Assembly (NCBI GenBank): GCA_037127315.1
Contig: JBBBDQ010001614.1
Location: 1,296,001 to 1,360,000, forward strand
Length of the DNA stretch: 64,000 nt
Source: Ascarosepion bandense
Lineage: Eukaryota; Mollusca; Cephalopoda; Sepiida; Sepiidae
Direction: 5' to 3'
Shown here: positions 9,055 through 19,279 of the stretch, in pieces
How the letters are laid out: every line of letters begins with the position of its first letter
Numbering within the stretch: the stretch's first letter is position 1
Notes under the pieces: generated by a model
Databases searched by the model: none
Seen by the model: the letters and a program-made list of their open reading frames with translations, nothing else
Told to the model about the DNA's origin: nothing
Program-made: the position numbers and the translations under genes

Positions 9055-10003
9055 GTTATGTCATTTTTCATCATAATTCTATATCTGCTATGGTCGCTCT
9101 ACCTACCAACTCTGCGGAAAGACCTAAGGCAGGTCGTGGTGTGTTGTTATGGCTCCATTTCATGTTTTTTCATATCTCCCTAACATCCCTAGCGTTACAT
9201 AGACAAAGTTCTTCTTAGTATGTGAACTGTACTTAACAAGATAATATTTTGTATATCTCTTAAGCTGGGGTTTCCAGGGATTCTTTCAATGTGTTGTTTT
9301 GTTCCATTTTTTTTATCATTCCAAGTGCACCTACTATCACTGGTAGGATTTTTGTTTTCAATTTCCACTTCTGCAGCCACTTTCCCATCGTCGAAATGTG
9401 GCCTCCCTCTGTCTCTTCTATAAATACTTTCATGGCTTCTGCTCGGATAAGCTTAAGTCACTGATGCCTCCTCAACAGGTGTTTACCCGTGCAACCAGAC
9501 TGGCAACTGGGTCCCACCCATTCACAGTCAGGTTAACCAAATGCAAACGACAATTCTACTCCTGCAGCTTCCTCTCTCGCACTTCCCGCCTGTGGAACTC
9601 ACTCCCGTATTCTTGCTTTCCTGACGGCTACAACCTCCAGAAATTTAAATGCAAAGTTAAGACTCATCTACTAACCACTGGCCTCTAGCTCTCTCCCCTC
9701 CCCTGTATAACCTTCCCTTTCTCTCCACCTATGTATCTGTCATCGCACCTGCTTTCTCAGCTTTCTATTGTTCCTTTCTAACTAGTTTGTACTCCTCACT
9801 CTTTTCTAATTAATCTTTTTACATTTATGTAACCCCCTGCACATCAGTGGCGTTTCCGCCTTGCTCGGGGTGAAATGATTAAAAAAAAAAATTTCCATTT
9901 CCAGATCTTTATAATTGACAGTTTTTTCAATTCCTTTGTTGCTATGTTACAATCCGCTGGACAAGCAATACCAATTAATAAGCAATTTTTTTTTCTTTTT
10001 GGT
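9055..10003 (-). mobile_element. LINE-C 3' part, interrupted by LINE-A
   Basis: The minus strand matches the LINE-C copy at 25985-26725 in two pieces. 9055-9372 corresponds to the VPVIVGALG...ERIPGNP region and 3' UTR. 9890-10003 corresponds to the LLIDMACPADCNIATKEFEK region. The pieces are colinear and a LINE-A insertion of about 515 bp separates them. Confidence 0.75.
9373..9890 (+). mobile_element. LINE-A, 5'-truncated, with poly-A
   Basis: A 96-residue frame (9398-9688) is the protein tail: VASLCLFYKYFHGF, then RATRLATGSHPFTVRL, then SRTSRLWNSLPYSCFPDG, with a stop after HLLTTGL. The frame opens on GTG, since this is an internal part of a longer protein. The 3' UTR has CCCCTGCACATCAGTGGCG and CTTGCTCGGGGTGAAATG, then poly-A at 9881-9891. 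It interrupts a minus-strand LINE-C. Confidence 0.85.
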
Positions 10004-10007
10004 GTTT

Positions 10008-10030
10008 ATCATTATTATTATTATTATTAT
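10008..10030. repeat. (ATT)n microsatellite
   Basis: Short ATT repeat. Confidence 0.9.
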
Positions 10031-10079
10031 TTTCCAGTCAGTCTATATTTTGTAATATACCGGTTACATTAGATATTTC

Positions 10080-10350
10080 ATATTCCAAATATATTATTGT
10101 TTTTATATTATATGTTTTTATGTTATATATTTTAGTATTATATAGTTTTATCGATTATGTAGTGTTATATTACTTATTTTAGATATGAAATGGTTTTATA
10201 TATTATTTTACTCTTTATTTATTACATACCGTTATCAGTTACATCATATTATATTACAGAGTTTTATAGTGTATAATTTTATATTATATAATTTTATATT
10301 ATATTATATAATTTTATATTATATTATATAATTTTATATTATATAGTTTT
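10080..10350. repeat. AT-rich tandem repeat, unit near TTTTATATTATATA
   Basis: Imperfect units of about 14-20 bp. The same repeat resumes at 11895-12027, after the LINE insertion, so one array was split. Confidence 0.8.
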
Positions 10351-11894
10351 AAAAATGGAAAAACTTGTAAGACAAGGTTGTATCTTCTTACCAGATCTAT
10401 TCCACCTGTACATCGAAACATTTCTGAGAGAACTAGAATTCCTGCCAGGATTCGTCTTGTGACGGCCACAATCTTAACGCTATAAGATACGCAGATGATA
10501 CAGTGCTGGTAGCAGACACGTAAAAAATACAGGACTTCCTACAGAAAGTATGAAGAGAAAACGAGAAGAAAAAACTAAATATAAAATCTAAGAAAACTGA
10601 ATGCATGATCCTCAGCATCAAAAAGAAGCCCAAAATGCCAACTACAGATAAAATTAAAGAGGGACAGAAATTTAAATAGCTGGGAAGGGTTCAGATAGAG
10701 AATAGAAGTGCGATACTGAGATCCTAAGGAGCATTGGCATGGCAAAGGACGCATGCTGCCATATATGGTCAGGTGCCACCGCTGTTCACCTCGGTGTTCT
10801 TGACAGGCTCCAAAGGAGAATCAGTAATGTGATAGGTACCGACTTGGCGTTCGACTCCAGCCACTTCCCCACTGACGGGATGTGGCTTCCCTTTGTCTGT
10901 TCTATAAATACTTCCATGGCTTTTGCTCCAACGAACTAAAGTCACTGGTGCCTCTGCAACAGGTGTTTACTCGTGCAACCACACTGGCAACTGGGTCTCA
11001 CCCATACACAGTTATGTCAACCAAATGCAGACGACAATTCTAGTCCTGCAGCTTCTTTCCTAGCACTTCCCGCCTGTGGAACTCGCTTTCTTATTCTTGT
11101 TTTCCTGACGGCTACAACCTCCAGGAATTCAAATGCAAGGTCAATACTCATCTCTTAACCACTTGACCCTAGTTCTTTCTTCACCACCCTTGTATATCCT
11201 TTCCTTTCTCTCCACCTCTGCAACTGTCATCACACCTGTATTTCCTTCCTTCCCGTTTTCCTTTCTAAATGGTTTGTCCTTCTCTTTACTCTCTTCTATT
11301 TAGTGCTTTTACTCTTATGTAGCCCCCTGCACATCAGTGGCGTTATCGCCTTGCTCGGGGTGATATGATTAAAAAAAAATTCAAAAGCTAACCAGAGTAT
11401 TAGGAGACAGGAAGATTTCATTGGAAACAAGAAGAACAGATCTGGACTGTTATGTGATATCTACCCTCCTATATGGCAGTGAATTTTGTTTTCTCCTCAA
11501 ACATGAACGAGAGACTCGAAGCAACAGAAATGTGATTCTACAGAAGGATGCTGAGGATACCATGGACGGAACATTTGAGCAACGACAAGGTTTTGGAGAG
11601 GATGCAAACGAAAAGAAGACTTATACCTAACATCAGGAAGAAACGGTTGAAGTTCCTGGAACACGTAATGAGGAAGAAGGGCTTGGAGAATCTAATACTC
11701 ACGGGACGAATAGAGGGAAATAGTGACAGAGGAAAGCAATGTGAGACATACTTGATGGGCGTGAGCAAGTGGATGGCGGTGCAGGGTTTGAAAGAGATAC
11801 CAAGAGAAAAAAGTTAAGAGTGTCAAGGGATAGGTTAAGTGGAGGACCATGATCGCCTACGTCCTGAAAGAACAAAGCACACATAAAAGAAGTT
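10351..11894 (+). mobile_element. LINE-B fragment, interrupted by LINE-A at 10750-11379
   Basis: 10351-10749 carries RT remnants: VRQGCIFLPDLF, IRYADDTVLVADT, then a stop. 11380-11894 resumes with the thumb and tail: GDRKISLETRRTDLDCYVIS, LLYGSE, then NIRKKRLKFLEHVMRKKGLE and LILTGRIEG. The host reading breaks inside the motif SIGMAKDA/FQKL. Confidence 0.8.
10750..11379 (+). mobile_element. LINE-A, 5'-truncated, nested in LINE-B
   Basis: The tail protein starts near LQRRISNVIGTDLA, and the CTGTGGAACTCGCTTTCTTA region (LWNSLS) is recognisable, with several frameshifts and stops. It ends with TAGCCCCCTGCACATCAGTG, CTTGCTCGGGGTGATATG and poly-A just before 11380. Confidence 0.85.
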
Positions 11895-12024
11895 TTATAT
11901 TATATAGTTTCATAGATTATATAGTATTACATTATATAATTTTATATATTAATTTTATATTATATAGTTTATCGGTTATATAGTATTCTCTTATATTGTT
12001 TTATATTGTACAATTTAATATATT

Positions 12025-12062
<38 letters not shown>
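11895..12062. repeat. AT-rich tandem repeat and (TA)n
   Basis: Right part of the array split by LINE-B, ending in a pure TA run at 12027-12062. Confidence 0.8.
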
Positions 12063-12065
<3 letters not shown>

Positions 12066-12469
12066 AAAATTGTGAGAAGTCGTGAACGTCTTGTTTAAAG
12101 TGTAAATTTATTGTTATTATTATTAATAATTTTATTTATCTTTTGTATAATACATTCTGTGTTCATAATTATATTTGTGTCTCTACACGTGTTTCGAGTC
12201 CAAAGTTAAATCTCTTCAGGTGAATACATTTCTGGCTTTACATATTGATATTCGTTTATTTCTTTGACGGCCGAAAACACCGTATATATATAGATAAGTG
12301 GTTTTTGAACAGGTCAGAATGTTCATATACGTGCGTGTTCTTTTGCTGGGTATTGTTTGGAGCAACCCCTATTTCTGCTTTCAATATATATTTACGCTCT
12401 CACACCCTGATTGAGCACTCTGGAAGAATGGTAGACTTTGAAAAACAGTAGCTACTCTGGCATCTACGC
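12063..12469. other. unassigned sequence
   Basis: AT-rich. Near 12180 the minus strand reads CACCTGAAGAG ... CTCGAAACACG, a pattern like the borders of other dispersed repeats in the window; family unknown. Confidence 0.4.
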
Positions 12470-12668
12470 ATCGTTCATTCAGCAATGAATTAGAACACTC
12501 TCAGGTATCGGGCATGTATAATGACAATCTACACGCTACCTCAGCTCAGAGGTAAAATCGCCAACTGACACCAATTCGGTCGGGTTTCAATCCTGGGTAA
12601 AAGGCAATTGGAGTCTAACCGTACTGATGAGTTCTGATACAGCAAAACAGATTTGCCTGCGAATGTTT
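12470..12668 (+). mobile_element. SINE-H copy, ribozyme mutated
   Basis: 5' region TTCAGCAATGAATTAGAACA, tRNA-like part (CAGCTCAGAGGTAAAATCGC and GGTCGGGTTTCAATCCTGGG), then AGTCTAACCGTACTGATGAG at 12612-12631. The ribozyme has lost G12 (GAAA reads AAAA) and part of stem II. It ends at a short (TA)n. Confidence 0.75.
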
Positions 12669-12689
12669 ATATATATATACTCTTCAGAA

Positions 12690-12900
12690 ATGAATTGAGT
12701 TCTTTCGGTGACAGGCGTGTGTATACACTGCTTATATACAACACGTTAAAATTTCCGATCTCTTCTCCATGCGTATATGGCTTAATGGGAAGCGACTTCG
12801 ACTGACACCAAATCAATCGAGTTTCGATCTCGGCCAGAAGCAAATGGATATGTTTAGCCACACTGATGAGCTGCGAGACAGGCTTGTATGTGGATGACTA
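12690..12900 (+). mobile_element. SINE-H copy, degenerate
   Basis: Follows the previous copy in the same direction. CTGATGA at 12863-12869 and the terminal GGATGACT are kept, but the GAAA segment is deleted. Confidence 0.65.
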
Positions 12901-12904
12901 ATAT

Positions 12905-13465
12905 GTGTGTAGATGACTGAGATATATATATATAGAAAGTTTTATTTGAATTCTTTAGTTTTACCTCTCCGTACTTCACAATTTGATTTTTCTAATTTCA
13001 CAATATTTTCAGACATATTTACAGATCTAACTGATTTATTTAATCGAAGTTTTTTTGGTTTTTTTTTGTTCAAATTCCAAGAAGAAACTGTCCCCTAAAT
13101 AATTTTCAGGGGGATAACGAGCCATCAATTTTAAATTATTACAAGCATTTCGTTTTTTGTTTTTTGTTTTTGTTTTTGGGAGGGGGTTCTATAGTTTTTT
13201 GTTTTTGTTTTTTAATTAGAGAATTAGAAAAACACATGAACTGGAGAATCTTTTCCCCGGGGTCGACATGATGTTATCACCAGACGCTCCTCAAGTTACC
13301 GCCCGTAAGGATAAAAAATAACAGCAAAATAATTCGAAGAGATTTTTCGGCTTTTATAACCAAAACAAAATTCCAAACATTTTCAACAGAGATACCTTTA
13401 TTATTAAATCAATTGTATTTTAGAGCTTGTGTTGTGTCGTAATGGTTATCGGATGGCACTACCAG
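12905..13465. other. unassigned, with T-rich homopolymer runs
   Basis: GTTTTTT/GTTTTTG runs near 13150-13215; no supported gene. Confidence 0.4.
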
Positions 13466-13988
13466 TAGTGTGAAAAAGTATTAGGACAGGGGTGATTTTT
13501 TCTAAAAACCTTACTGAAATTCAAATACAGGGTGAAAAGCCAAACCTTTGTAAGAATTATTTAACTAAAAAGAAGGGGAAGGAAGGCTTACTCTGCAAAA
13601 GTATTAGGACAAGAACTATTTTATCTTTTATGAGGCATATTGACATTTAATAAACAATTTAATTAAAGTCATTTTATTTGATTTACTCAACAAATGCTTT
13701 AACAAGAAAAAAAGTATTTGTTACAAAATAAATGTAATATTTAATGTAATAGCATTTTGCTTCAATCACAGCCTTCATTCTGTCAGGTATTGACATCATA
13801 AACTTCTTCAATGTATCTAATGGTATCTCCTGCCAAGCAGCTCGTATTTGTTTCCAAAGTGTGTCTTGCGAGATAATATTTGATTTATCATTTTTTTTAT
13901 CCAAAATATCCCATAGATGTTCAATAGGATTAAGATCAGGGGGTTGTGGGGGGCCAATTCAAATTCCGAAGCTTTCCTTCCTCTTTCA
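13466..13988 (-). mobile_element. Tc1-like deletion derivative (two partial copies)
   Basis: 13466-13586 is a terminal piece (GTATTAGGACAGGGGTGATT), plus orientation. 13590-13988 is a second piece opening with GCAAAAGTATTAGGACAAGA. Its minus strand (13960-13683) encodes the end of a Tc1 transposase: a DLNPIEHLWDIL region, then LWKQIRAAWQEIPLDTLKKF and SIPDRMKAVIEAK. The catalytic N-terminal two thirds are absent. Confidence 0.75.
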
Positions 13989-14145
13989 AATTTGTTCTTC
14001 GAAAAATTAAATGCAATGTCAATAGTTATCTACTTCCTTCTTAATGTTTGTTCTTAATAGTATTTTTTTTTCATATTCTCTTAACATTCTGTAGCCCGTG
14101 CGTCTAAATGACTTTCTTGTCAAGCTTAGGGTGAAATGGTTCGAT
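13989..14145 (+). mobile_element. LINE-A-like 3' end, diverged
   Basis: AATTAAATGCAATGTCAATA and TCTGTAGCCCGTGCGTC, with CTTAGGGTGAAATGGTTCGA, follow the LINE-A 3' pattern at lower similarity. Confidence 0.5.
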
Positions 14146-14259
14146 AATATAGAGAGAAGCAATGATGACTGGTTCTCCAGAAAAAAATAAGAAAGGAAAA
14201 GATAACTCAGTGAGAAAGATCTTTGAAAAATAAAATGATTTAAGCTGCTGCAATTTGTT
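14146..14259. repeat. left arm of a fold-back repeat
   Basis: TGATGACTGGTTCTCCAG and the following 85 bases are repeated in reverse complement at 15046-15163, with high but imperfect identity. Confidence 0.8.
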
Positions 14260-15045
14260 TTTGTTTTTTTTTGTTTTCGTTTTTTTTTAAGATTGGTAAA
14301 TGTCTTTTTTTATGCACAGACGTTTGCCACCTGGAAAGGACATTTCCAATGAATTCTACGGGTGCTGTCTGTCTATTAACGCTAGACTTAATAATGTGTG
14401 GTTGGAAATATTTTTTTACGTGTATATTATTAGCATATCATTTTCAATTCACCTCTCGGTCGGTGGTATTTTTTTTCTCTTCATTTTATTTTATTTTTTA
14501 TTTTTCATTATAATTATCAGTCCCTGTATGTCCGGCCATCTTGTACGTATAACACATGGTAATCTCTCTTCTCGCCCTTCCTTTACTCCACACCCAGCTT
14601 TCTAAGTTCGAACCTCGCCTTAGTCATTTTCGTTTGTGTTGTCCATCTGTCAAGGAAGAACGTTGGCGTTGTACAACATACGTTTTTTACATGAGGATCA
14701 CGTACGGAACATAACCAGCCCAGTGGTCAAGGAACAAAAGAGAAGATGCGCCCCTTGGAAGAAAGGTCAAGAAGATACTAATAAATAAATAATGTCGTCC
14801 TTCGGTATGCGTGTGAAATTGTTTTCCGTGGCAGTCGTGGCCGCCACAATCAACGTTGGATGTAGCTAATCATTATATAGAGATTGTGTACAACCTATTC
14901 ATATCCTCACAATTACTAAAATTCTTCTCCAGACTACTTTTACCTAAGAACTGCTACTTGGTGGAACAGACTCCCGGGTGGATACTTTCCAGGTAGCAAG
15001 CGTCTGTGCACACAAAAAAGGAAACCTCGAAATTTGATCAGTGAA
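14260..15045. other. sequence between fold-back arms, unassigned
   Basis: At 14311-14419 the plus strand reads RRLPPGKDISNEFYGCCLSI after a T-rich tract ending in CACAG, which could resemble a splice acceptor. No known family is recognised. The rest is low complexity or unrecognised. Confidence 0.35.
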
Positions 15046-15163
15046 AAAAAAAAAAGTTGCAGCAGCTTCAATCATTTTATTTTTCAAAGAGCTTTTTTAT
15101 TGAATTATCTTTTCTTTCTTATTTTTTTTTCTGGAGAACCAGTCATCACTGCTACTCTCTATA
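15046..15163. repeat. right arm of a fold-back repeat
   Basis: Reverse complement of 14146-14259; includes CTGGAGAACCAGTCATCA. Confidence 0.8.
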
Positions 15164-15475
15164 TGTTGTGGAATCCGGGTAAGGAACTGCACAGAACAAT
15201 GAACAACAAAACAGATATTTGGGATAGAAGAATACGTTATATTAAACGTAAAGATACAAACTTGAACGCAGGTTTGTAATCCAGCAATACGATTAGTAGG
15301 AATATCTGTATACAAGTCTTTGAAGTGAAGCCGGGCTAGAATTAGTATGTCCACTGTGTAATACTATTCTAAGTGGTGCTCAGGGCTACTATGACTGCTG
15401 GCGCGGTATTCTCTGTGAAACTTCGGTATCTTACGATAACCTACGGATCTCTGACGGTAACTCACTATGGCAGGA

Positions 15476-15476
<1 letters not shown>
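15164..15476. other. unassigned sequence
   Basis: No supported feature before the TA run at 15477. Confidence 0.4.

Positions 15477-15522
<46 letters not shown>
15477..15522. repeat. (TA)n microsatellite
   Basis: 46-bp TA run. Confidence 0.95.
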
Positions 15523-15525
<3 letters not shown>

Positions 15526-15873
15526 GAGAGCCATCGGCCTTAAACGAGAGTTAGACGTCACTAGACGGAAGCATTCTGCACAAGACGAACGCATACGTCC
15601 TATGCAGAGACATTGCCTTCTTGATTGTTATTCATGTTAACTGTTCATTGGTGTACGTGTATTTGGGTTTATTGGACTGAGGTATAATAAATCTCTATTC
15701 ATATATTCTCTGTGTTAAGAATTATTTCTTGCACTATTCTTTCTCTGTTTATCCCCAACCGGGATATAATAGGGATTGAACTGTAGTATGAAAAATAATA
15801 TTTATAATTCCCAATACAATGTAATACTTTATAAATACTTTGTGTATATTTCTGAGATGAGGTAATGTTTACA

Positions 15874-15875
<2 letters not shown>
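15523..15875 (+). repeat. 353-bp direct repeat, copy 1
   Basis: Begins GTCGAGAGCCATCGGCCTTA and ends CTGAGATGAGGTAATGTTTA then CAGTAT. A near-identical copy is at 16333-16685. The first half has LTR-like traits (AATAAA-type signal in GGTATAATAAATCTC, then T/C-rich text). The second half resembles the 49.1-49.9 kb tandem family. Confidence 0.85.

Positions 15876-15914
<39 letters not shown>
15876..15914. repeat. (TA)n microsatellite
   Basis: TA run directly after direct-repeat copy 1; copy 2 continues into other sequence instead. Confidence 0.95.
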
Positions 15915-15915
<1 letters not shown>

Positions 15916-15959
15916 TCAAGTCGTCCATTATCATAGAAAAAGGAGAGATCCCACAACAC

Positions 15960-16100
15960 TATATTATCGAGCCATTTCACCCCAAGCTCGGCAAGAAAGC
16001 CATTAAGACGCAAGGGATTATGAAAAGAAAAACACTATTACCTTAACACTAAAATTTAAACCTCTTTAAATCAAGTTCAATTCTTATTGTTCTATTCCTC
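15960..16100 (-). mobile_element. LINE-A-like 3' end fragment
   Basis: GCCATTTCACCCCAAGCTCG with AAGCCATTAAGACGCAAGGG matches the diverged LINE-A 3' end also seen at 32237 and 32545. Confidence 0.5.
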
Positions 16101-16187
16101 ATGAGCTTTATTTCATTTTGTATATATCATACACCTGTTCAGACAGCAAGCCTCTATCTTGAATAGGTATCTAGGTTTCTTTAGGAT

Positions 16188-16560
16188 TGTTGTGGAGGAA
16201 TATCCTGTCTTACCCAGTAATGGGATGGCCCGGGTTGTAAAAGACCGGGACTCGAACGAACGATAGAGAGTGATCGACAGTGTTCCTGACTATACGAGAG
16301 TCTTCGTCATTATACGCGAAAGATCGACTTTAGTCGAGAGCCATCGGCCTTAGACGAGAGTTAGACGTCACTAGATGGAAGCATTCTGCACAAGACGAAC
16401 GCATACGTCCTATACAGAGACATTGCCTTCTTGTTTGTATTCTTGTTAACTGTTCGTTGGTGTACGTGTATTCGGTTTATTGTACTGAGGTATAATAAAT
16501 CTCTATTCCTGTATCCTCAGTGTTAAGAATTATTTCTTGCACTATTCTTTCTCTGTTTAT
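16188..16560 (+). mobile_element. possible solo LTR
   Basis: Starts TGTTGTGGAGGAATATCCTG, contains GGTATAATAAATCTC and ends near TGCACTATTCTTTCTC. Its second half overlaps direct-repeat copy 2. Terminal bases and a target duplication could not be settled, so this is tentative. Confidence 0.35.
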
Positions 16561-16685
16561 CCCCAACCAGGATATAATAGGGATTGAACTGTAGTATAAA
16601 AAATAATATTTATAATTCCCAATACAATGTAATACTTTATAAATACTTTGTGTATATTTCTGAGATGAGGTAATGTTTACAGTAT
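16333..16685 (+). repeat. 353-bp direct repeat, copy 2
   Basis: Near-identical to 15523-15875 with scattered substitutions. Confidence 0.85.
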
Positions 16686-16940
16686 TTACATTATTCGGAC
16701 TATTGTCCTCATCTTTGTTGCCATTTGTAGGATGTTTCGGCCGTTGCACGTCCCGGCCTTCTTCAGGAATTTCGAACCGAACCCTTTATTACAATCACTG
16801 GGGTATATGAACTCCATTCCTTGTGAAGTAGTGCCTCTTTTGGTAGTCATGAGTCATCTTTCTTTAACCCTTGTTCTGGTATTGAACTCACAAACAAGAA
16901 CTAACCAACGTCTATCTCCATGTGTACTTCAGAACAACTG
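16686..16940 (-). repeat. left arm of a large fold-back repeat with CGGCCGAAAC
   Basis: The minus strand contains CCCCAGTGATTGTAATAAAG, CTGAAGAAGGCCGGGACG, CAACGGCCGAAACATCC and CAACAAAGATGAGGACAATA. It is the reverse complement of 17138-17440. Similarity to Penelope-like terminal repeats is an inference from the CGAAAC-type motif only. Confidence 0.75.
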
Positions 16941-17137
16941 AAATTTTTGAGACTTATAAACCTGATGTTCAGCAAACCTTTTTTTTTATTTTTTTATCAG
17001 AGCTCATATTGCAATTTTTCACACTAATGATTGGCTCTGGCGCACCGTATTATTCGTTCCCATATTGTGTTCATCTCTATGCTTGGTCGATTTAGGAAAT
17101 TTGTAAAAAAAAAAGTTCTTGTCCTTAAGGATACATG

Positions 17138-17440
17138 GGCCAGTGGATATTGACGTTGGTTAGTTCCTGTGACTTGAACCAAGAGTTGAGAGTTCAATAC
17201 CAGGCTACAGCAGTTGTGAACAGGTAAGTTACAGGGTTAGAGGGAGATAACTCATGACTATCAAAAGAGGCACTACTACGCAAGGAATGGAGTTCATATA
17301 CCCCAGTGATTGTAATAAAAGGTTCGGTTCGAAATTTCTCGCAGCTGAAGAAGCCCGGGGCGTACAACGGCCGAAACGTCGTACAAATAGCAACAAAGAT
17401 GAGCACAATAGTTCGAATAATGTAAATACTGTTTACAAAT
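17138..17440 (+). repeat. right arm of a large fold-back repeat with CGGCCGAAAC
   Basis: Colinear with the minus strand of 16686-16940, about 200 bases away. A partly rearranged third copy leads into the array at 49.1 kb. Confidence 0.75.
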
Positions 17441-17544
17441 ACTATATGTAATACAGTAATGTTATATAAACACTATATACTATCTAAATATCATAGCCTA
17501 TATAAATGCTTGTGATACCGTAGGTATGAGCAAGATTTTTTGGA

Positions 17545-17965
17545 AGGAAAGCAACATCTGAGATTTGTTTCATTTCCCCTACAAGCCGCTAGTGCGAAGG
17601 GTGTTACAGTGAGAGACAACACTTTGTACAGGGGGGGGATTGGGGGGGGGTATTGAAGAAAGGATAAAAGGTTAATGAGATTGAAGAAGATCGAAAATAG
17701 CAGTTGATGTTGCATTTTAAGTTTTGCAGATTGTAGGGAAGCAAGTAAACGAAACCGGGTTCCACAAGCGGAATGTGTGAGAGAAGAGAAGTGACCTTTG
17801 CGTTTAACTATTTTAATGGTAACAAAATTGGAACTACATGCCAATCTTCTAGTATGCTTAAATTCGAGTGGATAGGACACTGGGAAAAAAGCTCGTCAGA
17901 GGAGTTGAAATAAAAATATTAGTAGAAAAGACAGAGGGAAGCCACGTCACTTGTATAAAAGTTAA
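17545..17965 (-). pseudogene. LINE-A tail, diverged
   Basis: The minus frame reads RRLACSSNFVTIKI, GHFSSLTHSACGTRF, in register with RATRLATGSHPFTV and FYSCSFLSRTSRLW of LINE-A. Upstream, VTWLPSVFSTNIF matches VASLCLFYKYF. The 3' UTR carries runs of G (GGGGGGGATTGGGGGGGG). Confidence 0.6.
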
Positions 17966-18048
17966 TTTTATCATCATAAAAATATTTGAGCAATTATAAA
18001 GAAAGATTAGAGAAAGATTTTCTTTTATATGAAAGTTATATTTATACA

Positions 18049-18429
18049 CTAGCAGTATAGCCCGGTGTTGCTCGGGTGTAATGAAAGCTTTAAAACTAAT
18101 CCATGGTCCTGGAGATCAGACTCTTTGGACTTTGACACGAAAGACTAAAAAGCAAAAGTTGTTTCTAGTTAAAGCGAAACCGTAGACTGAAAGAAAAATG
18201 AATGGATGTAAGTCAAATTTTGATTTCCTGGTATCGATAACAAATAAGTTTTCTTCGTCGTAAACTGAATTTTGAAGGGTAAATAAGTCCTCTGAGTAAA
18301 TGGTATCAGAGCTGAGACTAAGCTCTACAATTATACCTACTTAGTGTGAAACCCGAAGCAAAAACTAAAAGGGCTGAAAAAATTACAGACATACAGGCTG
18401 ATAAACAGACACACATACAAACATTTGCC

Positions 18430-18526
<97 letters not shown>

Positions 18527-18565
18527 ACACACACGGACAAATTTCCATTCATAGATAAGTTTAGA
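18049..18565 (-). mobile_element. Hel: non-autonomous Helitron-like element
   Basis: On the minus strand it starts TCTAAACTTATCTATGAATG (after A) and ends ACTGCTAG (before T). The subterminal hairpin-forming CCCGAGCAACACCGGG lies about 11 bases before CTAG. TC...CTRR ends, a 3' hairpin and an A/T insertion site are Helitron hallmarks. No Rep/helicase is present. Internal (TG)n and (TA)n occupy 18436-18535. Confidence 0.75.
18436..18535. repeat. (TA)n(CA)n microsatellite inside Hel
   Basis: TA run then CA run with few interruptions. Confidence 0.95.
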
Positions 18566-18599
18566 TTCTCTTGGTCTGTAGATTTTTAGGTGAAAAATG

Positions 18600-19196
18600 C
18601 AGTACTGTGCAAAAGTATTAGGACAAGAACAATTTTATCTTTTATGACATCAAAATAAAGTTTAAAATCACCCCTGTCCTAACACTTTGTAGTGTGCAAA
18701 AGCATTAGGACAAGGGTGATTTTTCTAAAAACCTCACTGAAATTCAAATACAGGGTGAAAAGCCAAAACTTTGTAAGAATTATTTCACTAAAAAAAATAA
18801 AAGAGGAAAGAAAGCTTTGGAATTTAAATTGGCCCCCACAAAGCCCTGATCTCAATCCTATTGAACATCTATTGGATATTTTGGATAAAAATATTGATAA
18901 ATCTAATGTTACTTCTCAAGACACACATTGGGAACAAATACAAGCTGCTTAGCAGGAGATACCATTAGATACATTGAAGAAGCTTGTGATGTCAATGCCT
19001 GACAGAATGAAGGCTGTGATCAAAGCAAAAGGCTATTATACTAAATATTAAATTTATTTTGTAACAAGTATTTTTTCTTAAAGCATTTATTGAGTAAATC
19101 AAATAAAATGACTTTAATTAAATTATTTATTAAATGTCAATATACCTCATAAAAGATAAAATAGTTCTTGTCCTAATAGTTTTGCACACTACTGTA
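18600..19196 (+). mobile_element. Tc1-like deletion derivative with transposase tail
   Basis: Terminal inverted repeats: TACTGTGCAAAAGTATTAGG at the left, CCTAATAGTTTTGCACACTA at the right. After a second, inner repeat near 18690, the sequence encodes the last ~70 residues of a Tc1 transposase: WPPQSPDLNPIEHLLDILDK, then HWEQIQAA, a stop (TAG at 18950-18952, where other copies have W), then EIPLDTLKKLVMSMPDRMKA. DLNPIEH spans the usual last catalytic region of Tc1. Confidence 0.85.
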
Positions 19197-19279
19197 TATT
19201 GACAAAAACCAAGAACAAATCTCGATTTTAATAAGATTTATATTTCTTATTGAAGCGACGGTCTTTCGTTCATATCCTT

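Noticed and set aside
17340..17400. Hammerhead ribozyme in CTGAAGA...GGCC...GAAACGTCGTA
   Set aside because: Core order is similar and a 2-bp stem III is conceivable, but no stem I forms with the flanks and an extra A precedes stem II; other copies do not improve it.
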